A stretch of DNA of 64,000 nucleotides, from assembly GCA_030704615.1 (NCBI GenBank), contig CM060733.1:30318001-30382000 (forward strand), given 5' to 3'. The notes beneath the pieces are model-generated. The model saw nothing but the letters and a program-made list of their open reading frames with translations. It had not been told where the DNA came from and ran no database searches. Every line of letters starts with the position of its first letter. Position 1 is the first letter of the stretch. A program made the position numbers and the translations under genes. This document shows positions 44,103-54,858 of the stretch, piece after piece. This DNA comes from Takakia lepidozioides. Its lineage: Eukaryota > Streptophyta > Takakiopsida > Takakiales > Takakiaceae.

Positions 44103-45043
44103 TTACTGATTGCGATTAGCAAACCTTTGTGAGTGAGCACCTTTCTGACGTTGAGAGTTTCGTGGCGGACTGTGTGTACGAGCCCGAGGTCTGTCACTGG
44201 TTGACGGAGATGTTTGAACACTACCCGGATAAGTGAGGCCCTCTGGAGGCTGATATTGAGGTAACCTTTCAGGCATAGGAGACCCCCGTCGCTTCTTCTC
44301 TGCCATCTGAATTGCATAGTCTTCTCCCATGTCAAAAGAATTCGCTGAAGAAACAGTTGTATCAGAATCCTCATCGCCTCTCAGGTGTTTTAATTGTCGA
44401 ACTTTTTGTGGAATCCTCTGGGGCATACAATGTTGTCCTACCATGTCTGGAAGTTTATATTTTACAACTTGCTGTAAACGCTGAACAGCAAAATTGGTGA
44501 AGACACTGAGCTCCTTGTCTGTCCATCAAGTATGCTAGAATCAAGAATTATTTGAGCAATGATTGGGCCAGACACTATGATAGGAGACTTTGCGGTAGTA
44601 CCTTGTAATCTTTTCATCTCCTCTACCAGTGCGTTGTACATTATGTCCGCCCATTCTACCTCTTGTCCTTTCAGGGCTTTGAGTATTTCCTCCGTGAAGG
44701 ATCTGCTCAAATACTGTTGGTTCTGTTTCATGGCAATCAGAACGTTCAATACCTAGCCTACCTCCTTTAGCCCTGGGTACACGGCCTTGATACAAGCATA
44801 ACCCTGAGTTTTAAAGAAACTCCCTTCTTGGAATAAGTCCCCTATTTGCAGTCTTGCCCTGTGCTCCTCCACATGCACCTGACCTGCTGGCAATCGAAAC
44901 AATTGCTGGAGGTATAGGGGAGTAATTACTAATTGAACTCCCTTCACCGTTGTTGTTCCTGTCCTTGGCTCAAAGTTCTGCAAGAATTGTAACATGTACT
45001 GTCTATGGTGCAATGTCCAATCTATGCTTTGCAATCCTTGCAA
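44103..45043 (-). pseudogene. gypsy-B extra ORF between integrase and 3' LTR
   Basis: 45043-44462 is one frame broken only by a TAG near 44750. It encodes a structured-looking protein (KGVQLVITPLYLQQLFRLPA, EVEWADIMYNALVEEMKRLQ). A second frame at 44103-44444 is Ser/Arg/Pro-rich. Tat/Athila elements often carry an additional ORF here, sometimes called env-like by position. I see no signal peptide or convincing membrane segment and assign no function. Confidence 0.5.
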
Positions 45044-45699
45044 TCTATGCTTTGCAATCCTTGCAATCTCAGCTCCTTCAGTATTTGTATCGCCTGTGGG
45101 GTAGCAATCGTTTGTTTCTGCAGAATTGTGGTGCTCTTCACCCTGATTTCCTCCATTCCTCTCACTCTCTTCATTTTAGATCCACAGAAATGTTTTGGCT
45201 GTAACAACTGCAAAAATGCCTGTAGTGCACAAAGCATAAATGTATGGTTGCCACAAAAAGCTATGGGTAATTTCTTGTAAGCCTGCGGGGCTTGCAAGCA
45301 TCGATCAAGAGAAAAGCTCCGCTTTGTTCTTTCGTGTCTATGTCACTGCGTAAGTAATATTGCGAGCGTATAGTCTGTTAGTTCCTCCATAGTTTCCAAG
45401 CTATAGCATTGATGGTCTGTCCCGTCGAGACGCCCGTTACTCAGAACGACGCCGCCTCTTGCGCTTAATTTCCCTCCAATTTCTTGATCCTTTCTCTGGC
45501 TTTCTATTGGCTGTAACCGCTGTGACTGGATTTAGATTTCATTTTCTTTAGTGGACTTTCCCTGCTGGATAGTCCACTAGGATCACATATGTGACAAGAA
45601 TTTCGTTTTTCTGTACTTGTCGTTTGTTCCGTTCCCCTTTTTCCGTATTCATTAATGGGCCCGCCTTTCATCCAATTTGACGCGCTGATTAGGTATTTT

Positions 45700-47222
45700 G
45701 ACGGTCATTCTTGTCCTCTTTCTTGATGACACCTGTTCTTGCACTTCCTTCTCAGCTGTGTGTCGCGCCCTGACTTCCACGTGTCTATTTTTAAACTGGT
45801 TTCCGTCTTTTCTTCCGTCAGCCATTTTCCTGAAGTTATTGTGCGCCCACCTGTCACTGATTCTATGGATCGTGTAATCCTAGTAGGCTGTGTCATACTG
45901 TGGTATGCTGTGATAGGCTGTGATGCACTGTGGTTAGCTGTGATAGGCTGTGACACGCGGTGGTAGGTTGTGATAGGCTGTGTTGCGCCGTGCTGGGCTG
46001 TGATAGGCTGTGTCACGTTGTGATGGACTGTGATAGGCTGTGTTTCGTCTTGATAGGCTATGATAGGCTGTGTCACGCTTATTCTGCCCGCCCTGGTCAT
46101 ATATGCTTGGCCTAGTGACAAGTGCTCCATACTCCGTTGGTAACACTGGTGCAGTCCGTGTCTGCTCTTGCGTTTCAACATGCAAATCATGCTGCAATGG
46201 TTTGTCATGGATACCACTGTACCCCTTCAACTTATTGGCATTGACTCTTCCCAACATCTCTTTGTTAATGGTTTGTAACATGGCGGTGTTGTTATCATAC
46301 ATCTTTTGTATGACATAAGGTCCTTTCCATGGTGATTTAAGCTTAGAAGCTTTAATTTTTCCCTTCTTCTGCAACCATAGAACCAAATCTCTCGTCTTAA
46401 AAGTTTTTAACTTGTTTTCGTCAAACTGTTCCTTCCTCTTCATCTGAATTCTGGTCATATTATCAGCTGCATCAGCACGTACTTCTTCCACATGGTATAA
46501 TTCATGTTTCCTGACCTTAATGGAATCTTGCAATTCCATTCTCTTTCCCCACTCCGTTCTCATGGTAGGTAACAGGAATTCCACTGGAAGTAAGGCTTAC
46601 ATACCATAAACTAATTGGAATGGTGTATACTTAGTGGTGACTTTATATGAAGTCATGTATGACCACAAAGCTGTCAACAGCTTTGTATCCCAATCCGTTC
46701 TGTTTGCATTGACTATCTTAGCCAAGATAGTACATAGTATTTTGTTGGTAGCCTCTGCCTGCCCATTACCCTGTGGGTAATATGTTGTACTCTTTCTATG
46801 CACAATCATAAACTCTTAAGTCAACAACTCAATGGTCTCATTCATGAAGTGACTTCCCTGATCACTGATAAATTCTAAGGGACAGCCAAATCGTGTAAGT
46901 ATGTTCTCGTACAGGAACCTTGCTGTGGACTTGGCTATGTTGTCCCTCAAAGCTTTAGCTTCCACCCACTTCGTAGTATAATCAGTGGCTGTAATTATGT
47001 ACCTGTTCCGTGTATTCTTGGCTGGTGAGTTAATCGGTCCAACAAAGTCTAGTCCCCATTTCTGAAATGGTTCCGTAGGCATTGTAGGATGCAAGGCCAT
47101 CCTTCCAGATCTCTGCAAAGGTCCTAGCCTCTGACATTCATCACAACTCTGACAATACTCGTGTACATCTTTGAACAAAGTAGGCCACCAGTAACCTGCG
47201 AGTAGTATCTTCCTACTGATAG
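45700..47222 (-). pseudogene. gypsy-B integrase and repetitive C-terminal tail
   Basis: From the right: ILLAGYWWPTLFKDVHEYCQ and CDECQ (zinc finger, its start lost at the CV2 junction), GLDFVGPINSPAKN (first Asp), ISDQGSHFMN (second Asp), then after a stop near 46810 YYPQGNGQAEATNKIL (Glu) and FQLVYGM. The tail (45934-46584) has KSPWKGPYVIQKMYDNNTAM and ends in tandem repeats (RRNTAYHSPSQRDTAYHSPA) that arise from a TGTGATAGGC minisatellite. Confidence 0.85.
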
Positions 47223-47973
47223 TGTCGCGCACCTCACTCCGGTAAGCTCCCCTTCAAGTCATAGTTACTCGCTTTGATGCGCGCGCCTGACTCCCAACCT
47301 GGCCGCCCGGGCCAACTTGGAGCTTCGGCTGCTCACCGGGACATAACGGTCCCCCCTTCGCTTCCCTCTAAACCCTCCACCTCTTTGGGACTAGGAGAAT
47401 TCCCTTTGGTAGATGGCAGTCCGGAACAGCTCCCCACTCTTTGGTCGCTTTCCGGCTCGCTCGCTTACTCACTAGTTTTTTGGTCACCAACGGGCTTGCA
47501 CCGTTCTCGGGGTTACTACTCCCTATATATACTTCTGTAGCTGTCCGCGGGGGTTTCATAACCAGCCATGCCATTTTATGGCGAACCACCACGAAAACCC
47601 TCGACTCCCGGTGGTGAGTCGCGGTGAGTCTTGGCCCACTCACCGCGGCCCCAATGGACCGTGATGAGTCCCAAGACTCCCCACGACTCCCACCACGAGG
47701 TCTCCGCCCCCACGGTGAGTCCTATGCCACCCCCACTAAGTCCCACTAAGCTACCACCACCCCTTGTGGAGCCAACCCCACCGCTTGTGGAGCCACCCCC
47801 ACCGCAACCCGGTGTGCGGGGCTCCACCTAGTGAGCGCCTCCGCTTCCCTGAGTGCCTTGGGCACTCAAGGGTGCCTCAGCCCCCCCCATACCTATCGCT
47901 GCCGCTGCCCCCACCACAGGGGCAGCCCCTGATGTGTCCCGACCCCCTGCCCTCAAGGCAAAGGGCCGCGACA
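47223..47973 (-). repeat. CV2 3' LTR (751 bp)
   Basis: TGTCGCGCACC...GGGCCGCGACA; same family as the CV1 LTRs. Confidence 0.94.
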
Positions 47974-48879
47974 CACACCCCTACCAACAGGGAGTCGATG
48001 TCCTCATCGACTTGTCCATTTTGTAGAAACGAACATCCAAGTTGTGGCGTCCCACATCAAGGAGTTTGTTTCCGTACCATGGCGTCCCATGGCAAAGAAC
48101 CAAACCCCACACTTGACTCCACTCTCCACTAGCTAGTTCGGCCGACTTCCTCCAAGTCCCGGCCAAGGGTGGAGCCTCTCCAGCTCCTCCCAGTGCACTC
48201 TTCTTGGCCTACTTCAATGCCAAGGAACGATCCTTCCCGAGGATCGAATCGCCTTACTGCAACAACATTGCTTGCGATCGCTCATGATGCCGCTTTTGGC
48301 ATCACCTTGAGCAAGGGTTCACCTGGAACCCTCTTTGACTAGGAAGATAACCTTGAACCAACCGTGCGCCCCAATCACTACAATTGGGTCCGCCTTGGAA
48401 TGCTGGCCTGAGGTACGGGAACACGCCGAAGCCGCACTACGACTTCGTCCCGAGGCTACACGATTATAGTACGTGAACGGAAGCACGTAGCTTCCGCGTT
48501 AGCCCGCACTACAAGGCAACCCCCTCGGTAGCGCAGTTATAGTACGCGCACGCGCCAGGTGCGCACTAGCACTTGAACTCCCAAATAAGGCGCAAGTTTC
48601 CTTGCCCCTTGGATGGGAGTCACCCGATTTCGGCACTGCGCAAACACACGATTAACCCAATTTACCTCTCCCACTTTTGTAAGCTAGCATGCATTCTACA
48701 CACCAGCCAACCACACCATGCATCACCATTCCAAACACAATAGGACGCACAATATTTGGAACCCATTTCCTTTATCACAAATTTTTGTACAATACAAGTT
48801 TTTGCAATCGGATTCCTGAGCTAGCTAAACCGGGCTAAGCATGCATTTCCTCCCCCACGCTCCAAGGTTGATGTCCCCA
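47974..48879. other. CV2 3' untranslated region
   Basis: About 900 bp without a gene between the chromodomain stop and the LTR, conserved in CV1. It begins next to the LTR with CACCCCTACC (minus-strand GGTAGGGGTG), a likely polypurine tract. Confidence 0.6.
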
Positions 48880-50502
48880 TCAACGCTTCTTCCGCTTTTG
48901 AGGTCGCCCTTCGAACGCTGCAACTGCCTCGGATGCGTTTCCCATTTCTGAGGCACGCACCCAAGATGCCTCCACAAGATGATAGCCCTTCCATTTGACG
49001 AGATACTCCGTTTCTCGGTTCTTGAACCTCCTCGACTTAAGTATTGCCTCCACCTCGTACTCGGGTTCATTTTCATGATCCAACAGCATAGGTGGCGGAC
49101 GCAACACTTGCTGCCGATTCGGACGTGCTTCATCTTTGAAGTAAGGCTTCAAAAGGGAGACATGGAATACTGGGTGCACCTTGCTGTTTGCTGGCAGCTC
49201 CAATTCATACACATCCTCATTCATAACCCTCCGAATGCGAAAGGGACCCGCATACGGAGGTACGAACTTCGGACTCATTTCCGGAGGTAGTCGAAAATTC
49301 TTGATGTTCAACCAGACCTCTGTGCCTGCCTCAAACTTCACTTCCCTCCGCTTCCGATTCGCCTGCCTTTCATACCGTTTCCTAGCTTTGGCAATGTTGT
49401 ACTTTGCGAGCTTCAACAAACGCTCGCGTTCTTCCAGTACCGCCGCTACTGCCGGTTCCTCAACGTCCTGGGCGGCCCAACTTGTCGGCACCAGAGGTGC
49501 TTTTCCATAGACCAACACAAAAGGGGAAACTCCCGTCGCGGAGTGTTCTGTGTTATTATAACAGAACTCTGCCGCGTCTAAGTGTTCCATCCAGTCTGAT
49601 TGGTCTGCCGACACGTAATTCCGCAAGAATTGCTTCACTACGGAATTCACTCTTTCCGTTTGGCCGTCCGTCGTAGGTCGGAAGGCGGTGCTCATCTTCA
49701 GCCTCGTCCCCATCTTCTTCCAAAGTGCTCTCCAGAATTTACTCGTAAACTTTGGGTCGCGGTCCGAGACAATATCCTTCGGGACTCCATGATGCTTTAA
49801 GACGTGGGCGAAGTAAAGTCGCCCTGTCTCCTGCGCAGTTGCCGTCTCCTTGGTGGGGATGAAATGGGCCATTTTACTGAACCTATCTACCACCACCATG
49901 ATTGCATCGAATCCTTTTGACAGCGGCATAGCAGTCATGAAATCCATCGAGACGCTTTCCCAAGTCCCCTCTGGAATCGGCAAGGGTTGTAACAGCCCCG
50001 CTTGCTTTTTATACTCGCTCCGGTTTTGTTGGCATGTGGTGCATGTCTTTACATACTCCTCTGCCTCCTCCCTCAGTTTGGGCCAGAAATACTCTTTCTT
50101 CAAGAGTGCCGCAGTGCGCTTGGCTCCACCGTGGCCCGCAAGCGGGCTATCATGGCATTCTCTCAAGAGACTATCCCTGATCCCTCCCTTTGGCACATAG
50201 AGACGTTTTTGCTTATACCGGAGCAGTCCGTTTTGCAAGTGGAACTGCGATTTAACCCCCATTCTCAAGTTCTGCATCACGCACTTTGCCAGCTCATCCT
50301 TCCGGCAAGCCTTCCGGATCTTCCTTTGGAGCGCCGTCTCGCCCTTGTACACCAACAAGAGCTGCTGCTTTCTACTTAAAGCATCGGCCACCACATTGTC
50401 CCGTCCCGGTTTGTACTGGATATCCACGTCGAACACTGCCAAAGTATCTTGCCACCTAAGTTGTTTTGGGGACAACTTGGGCTGCGTGGCAAAATACTTC
50501 AC
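48880..50502 (-). CDS. CV2 end of RNase H, integrase and chromodomain
   Basis: A 540-residue open frame. It holds the end of RNase H ([12 protein letters not shown]) and the integrase zinc finger ([15 protein letters not shown] ... CTTCQQNR). The catalytic acids are in [27 protein letters not shown] and [18 protein letters not shown]. The [18 protein letters not shown] module follows, then a chromodomain [20 protein letters not shown] with [15 protein letters not shown]. Chromodomains at this site can guide integration to particular chromatin. No stop or frame break lies inside. It joins the RT frame across a 1-bp gap near 50515. Confidence 0.93.
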   Translation of the reverse strand: MKYFATQPKLSPKQLRWQDTLAVFDVDIQYKPGRDNVVADALSRKQQLLLVYKGETALQRKIRKACRKDELAKCVMQNLRMGVKSQFHLQNGLLRYKQKRLYVPKGGIRDSLLRECHDSPLAGHGGAKRTAALLKKEYFWPKLREEAEEYVKTCTTCQQNRSEYKKQAGLLQPLPIPEGTWESVSMDFMTAMPLSKGFDAIMVVVDRFSKMAHFIPTKETATAQETGRLYFAHVLKHHGVPKDIVSDRDPKFTSKFWRALWKKMGTRLKMSTAFRPTTDGQTERVNSVVKQFLRNYVSADQSDWMEHLDAAEFCYNNTEHSATGVSPFVLVYGKAPLVPTSWAAQDVEEPAVAAVLEERERLLKLAKYNIAKARKRYERQANRKRREVKFEAGTEVWLNIKNFRLPPEMSPKFVPPYAGPFRIRRVMNEDVYELELPANSKVHPVFHVSLLKPYFKDEARPNRQQVLRPPPMLLDHENEPEYEVEAILKSRRFKNRETEYLVKWKGYHLVEASWVRASEMGNASEAVAAFEGRPQKRKKR

Positions 50503-51600
50503 CGTGACATTGTCCGTAACACCTTCACTGGGTTGGAACCAACATAGTGGCGCCAGAGTTCAAGGCAATGTACCACCGCCTTCATCTCTTTTTCGTGCGT
50601 CGGCCACCGTCGCTCCACTTCATTCAGTTTCTTACTTTCGTAAGCCACTGGACGTCCATCTTGCATAAGTACACCCCCAATTGCGAAGTCCGATGCATCT
50701 GTATGAATCTCAAACGGACGATCGAACTCCGGGATTTTTAAGACTGGAGCTTCCGTCATCCGCTGCTTCAATTCAGCAAAAGCTTGGCCACAAAATGTGT
50801 TCCATACCCAGACTTTGGATTTACACAGAAGGTCCGACAGCGGCCCCGCGATCTTGGCGAAATTTCTCACATACTTCCGGTAATAGGAGGCGAGTCCTAG
50901 GAAGGATCGCACTCCCGGGACCGAAGTCGGAGGCTCCCAGTCCAAGATCGCCCTCACCTTTCTGTCATCCATTTTGATCCCATCCTGTGTAATCACGTGC
51001 CCCAAGAACTCCACTTTTGTGACCCCGAATTCGCACTTTGAAGCTTTGGCATACAGCTTCCCTTCTCGCAATTTTTGGAACACCCTTTTGAGGTGCTCCA
51101 GGTGCTCCTCCTTTGTTTTCGAGTACACCAAGATGTCGTCGATGTACACGATCACAAAGTCATCCAACCACTCCTGGAAAAGGCTGTTCATCAGCGTGCT
51201 AAATGTCGCTGGTGCATTGGTGAGCCCAAAAGGCATCACCAAGAACTCATATGAACCATACCTTGTCCTGCACGCGGTCTTCTCCTCATCTCCTTCCGCC
51301 ACCCGAATTTGGTGATAGCCGGAGCGCAAGTCGATCCGGCTGAAATACTTCGCTCCTGCCAACCGATCGAAGAGGTCGTCGATCCTTGGCAAAGGGTACC
51401 GGTTTTTGATAGTCACCTTATTCAGAGCCCTGTAATCGACACACATCCGCAGCGTCCCATCCTTCTTGTCTGCAAATAGCACCGGGCTCCGTAAGGTGAC
51501 TTACTCGGCCGGATGTACCCCTTTGACATTAGATCCTTGAGCTGAGTCTTCAGCTCGACCAACTCTCTGTGGCTCAACCGGTAGGGCGCCTTGGCAGGCG
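50499..51600 (-). pseudogene. CV2 reverse transcriptase and RNase H, with single-base frame breaks
   Basis: The open frame 50499-51482 contains [55 protein letters not shown] and the RNase H start [19 protein letters not shown]. Compared with CV1, single bases are missing near 51602, 51487 and 50517, which separate this frame from the protease and integrase frames. All RT residues expected for activity are present. Confidence 0.9.
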
Positions 51601-53438
51601 GTCCGATCCCGGTATCACCTCAATCTTGTGGTCAACTCCTCTTCGCGGTGGCAAGCCGCTTGGTAAATCCTCCGGCATCACATCCTGGTATTTCTCCAAA
51701 ATCCCCTTGATCCAATCTGGGCTCGGCTCCCCATCGCCTTCTCCTTTCACTTCTCTAATGTAAAGCAAAAACTGGGACTCGTGTGTCTCCTCCACGGCCC
51801 ACTCCTTTGCTGATAGAAGGTTTATTCGCCCTCCCACGGATTTGGGCGTTTCCGACACTCGTAAAACCTCGCCACCATTCCCACATGGCAGCGTGACTAC
51901 TCTCTTGCGGCCATCTATGACCGCTCCGGATTTGCTCAAAAAGGTCATTCCCAAAATGAGATCCACTCCATCGATCTCGCAGATAGTGAAGTTCTCACGT
52001 CCCTCCCAACTCCCCAGTTGAAGAGGAACATCAAACGCCAACCTTGTCGCCAACTGAGGTTCTCCTTTGGCAGAGCGCACCTCAATAGAGGCCCCCACGT
52101 CACTTGTCGGGAGTCCCAACTTTCGCGCCGCCGCCGGCGTCATGAAGGAGTGCGACGCTCCTGTGTCCACCAACAACGACACATTAGTTCCGGATATTAT
52201 CCCATCCACGAACAATAACTGACTCCCTTTTCGTAAGGCGCCAGTTTCCTGATACAACTCACAAGAAAATTTGCCTACCTTGCAAGTCCTGGCGACCACC
52301 GCTTCCACCAAGCGACTGATGGTATCTTCCGACAGCTCCGTGGTCGCCCGAGTCATGTTCAATTGCCGGGGCTTCGTGCACTTCTTGGCCATGTGCCCGG
52401 GCTCCCCGCAATTGAAACACACTCCATCAAAGGTCGCCTTCTGTCCGCCATAAGTCGCTCCACCCGCTTTTCCTTTCGAAGCACCGGGTGCCGCCTTGAC
52501 GTGTGAAGGACCTCCCTTCGATTTCCACGTGCCATTTTCGCCGCGTGGCCTATCCCACTTCTTTTCCGGTCGGGAGGAGTCACCTTCCCGCCGGGTCTTC
52601 TTGTGGTTCAGCTCCGTACGGCCTTGTCTCTCACCCCTAGGGACATCCGAGAAACATTCAGCTCTCTCAATTGCCTCGTTCAAAGTCTTGGGTGGCTTCT
52701 CCTCCAACTTCCGCCTAGCCCATGGGGCCAGTCCCGCCACAAAGTTGAAGACCATTTCTGGTTCTGCCATGTCCGCGACTTCGAGCAACAGCACATTGAA
52801 AGCCTGGACATACCCCCGAATGTCATCTGTTTGCTTCAAATTCCTCATCTTGTCCCGGGCAAGCCAGGATGCGTTGAGGGGCACAAACTGTCTCTTCATC
52901 AATTCCTTGAACTCACTCCAGTTCAAGGTTTCCGGGCTTGGGCCTCGGTCGTGAAGGCGTTTCTGCCACCATTGTTGAGCATAGCCCCTCAAATAGGTGG
53001 GAGCCACTTCCACCCGATCCTCGTCACTCAACTTGGCCGCCCGGAAGTACTGCTCTAGCTCCAGGAGCCAGGTGTTGAGTGCCTTCCGGTTTCGAACGCC
53101 CTCGAAGGTGCCGGGTTCCTTAGGCTTCACCTTAAACTTTGCCTTGGTGGAAGTGGCATTAGCCGCCTTCAACACGTCTTTCAACGTCCCGCCAAACTGC
53201 GCCAACAACCCTTCCCAAAGGCTGCCGGCATGGGAGGCATCTCTTGGTTTGTCGGAGCTCTCAAAGATTCCTCGGGCTCCGACTCCTCGGATTCCTCCCG
53301 CTCCTGAGCGGCCTCGTTTTCGGAAACATTAATCGCTTCCTCAAACGGCCGCCTCGGTGACACGTCGCCCCCATCGGGCTCACCGGGATCATCATCTTTT
53401 GGGCCGTTCCGCTTTCGCTTCGGCTTGCCCGACCCCAT
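51574..53438 (-). pseudogene. CV2 Gag, zinc knuckle and protease, one frame break
   Basis: MGSGKPKRKRNGPKDDD starts at 53438, 43 bases inside the primer site. A base missing near 53215 (relative to CV1) shifts frame. The 544-residue frame 53208-51574 then gives the Gag core (LELEQYFRAAKLSDEDRVEV, QFVPLNASWLARDKM), the CCHC knuckle CFNCGEPGHMAKKC and the protease [15 protein letters not shown]. Gag and protease are in one frame, so a single polyprotein is likely. Confidence 0.9.
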
Positions 53439-53478
53439 GATGAGGCCAATCCCAAGGACGATCGCGTACTGAACTCTA

Positions 53479-53491
53479 AGCTCTGATACCA
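53479..53491 (-). promoter_or_regulatory. CV2 primer-binding site (initiator tRNA-Met)
   Basis: Minus-strand TGGTATCAGAGCT two bases inside the 5' LTR. Confidence 0.92.
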
Positions 53492-53493
53492 AG

Positions 53494-54237
53494 TGTCGCG
53501 CACCTCACTCGGTAAGCTCCCCTTCAAGTCATAGTTACTCGCTTTGATGCGCGCGCCTGACTCCCAACCTGGCCGCCCGGGCCAACTTGGAGCTTCGGCT
53601 GCTCACCGGGACATAACGGTCCCCCTTCGCTTCCCTCTAAACCCTCCACCTCTTTGGGACTAGGAGAATTCCCTTTGGTAGATGGCAGTCCGGAACAGCT
53701 CCCCACTCTTTGGTCGCTTTCCGGCTCGCTCGCTTACTCACTAGTTTTTGGTCACCAACGGGCTTGCACCGTTCTCGGGTTACTACTCCCTATATATACT
53801 TCTGTAGCTGTCCGCGGGGTTTCATAACCAGCCATGCCATTTTATGGCGAACCACCACGAAAACCCTCGACTCCCGGTGGTGAGTCGCGGTGAGTCTTGG
53901 CCCACTCACCGCGGCCCCAATGGACCGTGATGAGTCCCAAGACTCCCCACGACTCCCACCACGAGGTCTCCGCCCCCATGGTGAGTCCTATGCCACCCCC
54001 ACTAAGTCCCACTAAGCTACCCCACCCTTGTGGAGCCACCCCACCCTTGTGGAGCCACCCCCACCGCAACCCGGTGTGCGGGGCTCCACCTAGTGAGCGC
54101 CTCCGCTTCCCTGAGTGCCTTGGGCACTCAAGGGTGCTTCAGCCCCCCCATACCTATCGCTGCCGCCGCTGCCCCCACCACAGGGGCAGCCCCTGATGTG
54201 TCCCGACCCCCTGCCCTCAAGGCAAAGGGCCGCGACA
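53494..54237 (-). repeat. CV2 5' LTR (744 bp)
   Basis: Matches 47223-47973; shorter by single bases in several C, G and T runs and slightly different in a CCACC-rich segment near 54020-54060. Confidence 0.94.
53788..53800 (-). promoter_or_regulatory. TATA box of the CV2 5' LTR
   Basis: Minus-strand AGTATATATAGGGAG, conserved at the same place in all four LTR copies; the likely promoter for genomic RNA. Confidence 0.7.
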
Positions 54238-54858
54238 GATATAGATTCACCTGTGTACTATGCTAGCAGGTTGATGAACAGTGCTGAAAGGAACTATAGC
54301 ACAACGGAAAGAGAAGCATTGGCAATGATCTATGCAGTGAAGAAATTCAGGCATTACCTTTGGGCAAGAAGTTTATGTTCTATGTGGATCACCAGGCTCT
54401 GATATATTTGGTAAACAAACCTATGATAAGCGGAAGAATAGCAAGATGGTTGATAATCTTGCACGAGTTTGAGTTCGAGGTTGTTTACAAGCCTGGGAGA
54501 CTGCATCTTGTGGCGGATCACTTATCACGGTTATCAACAGGAGAACCAGCCACAGGAATAGATGATTAATTACCAGATACGAGTCTATTTGCAGTGGAGG
54601 TGTAGGGAAGTACAGATGAATGGTTAGATTGGCAGTGGCCAATCAGATACTACCTTGCTCATGGTCAGTGCCCACCTAGTTATGGTAAGGAGCAGAGGAA
54701 GAGAATCGCTATCAAAGCTTTACCTTATACTATGGTAGGAAGCAGAATGTATAAGCTAGGACCTGATGGAGTACTAAAACGATGCTTGTACCACCATGAA
54801 GTAAATAAAGTTTTGGAGGAAGTTCATAAAGGAGTGGCTGGAGGTCATTTTGTAACAC
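54238..54858 (+). pseudogene. gypsy-B RNase H to start of integrase, inverted
   Basis: The plus strand encodes SPVYYASRLMNSAERNYSTT, HQALIYLVNKPMISGRIARW, VVYKPGRLHLVADHLSRLS and, at its end, VHKGVAGGHFVT, the first part of the integrase zinc finger. All other gypsy-B genes read on the minus strand. Its left end touches the CV2 LTR. Its right end abuts minus-strand RNase H start (HCDASGEALGAVL) at about 54858. The block is exactly the segment missing between those two minus-strand parts. Confidence 0.9.

Larger units (their letters stand above)
47223..54237 (-). mobile_element. CV2: nearly complete chromovirus (Ty3/gypsy)
   Basis: LTRs 47223-47973 and 53494-54237, internal 47974-53493, all genes on the minus strand. 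Gag, protease, RT, RNase H, integrase and a C-terminal chromodomain are all present. LTRs differ mostly by single-base length changes in homopolymers, so insertion was recent. The flanks are GATAG on the left and GATAT on the right, one mismatch from a 5-bp duplication. It sits within gypsy-B exactly where an inverted block begins. Confidence 0.93.

Noticed and set aside
47631-48132. Pro-rich frames in the CV LTRs (also at 21212-21697 and 53897-54402)
   Set aside because: They lie in LTR and 3' UTR, opposite to the element's transcription, and reflect CCACC-rich sequence.
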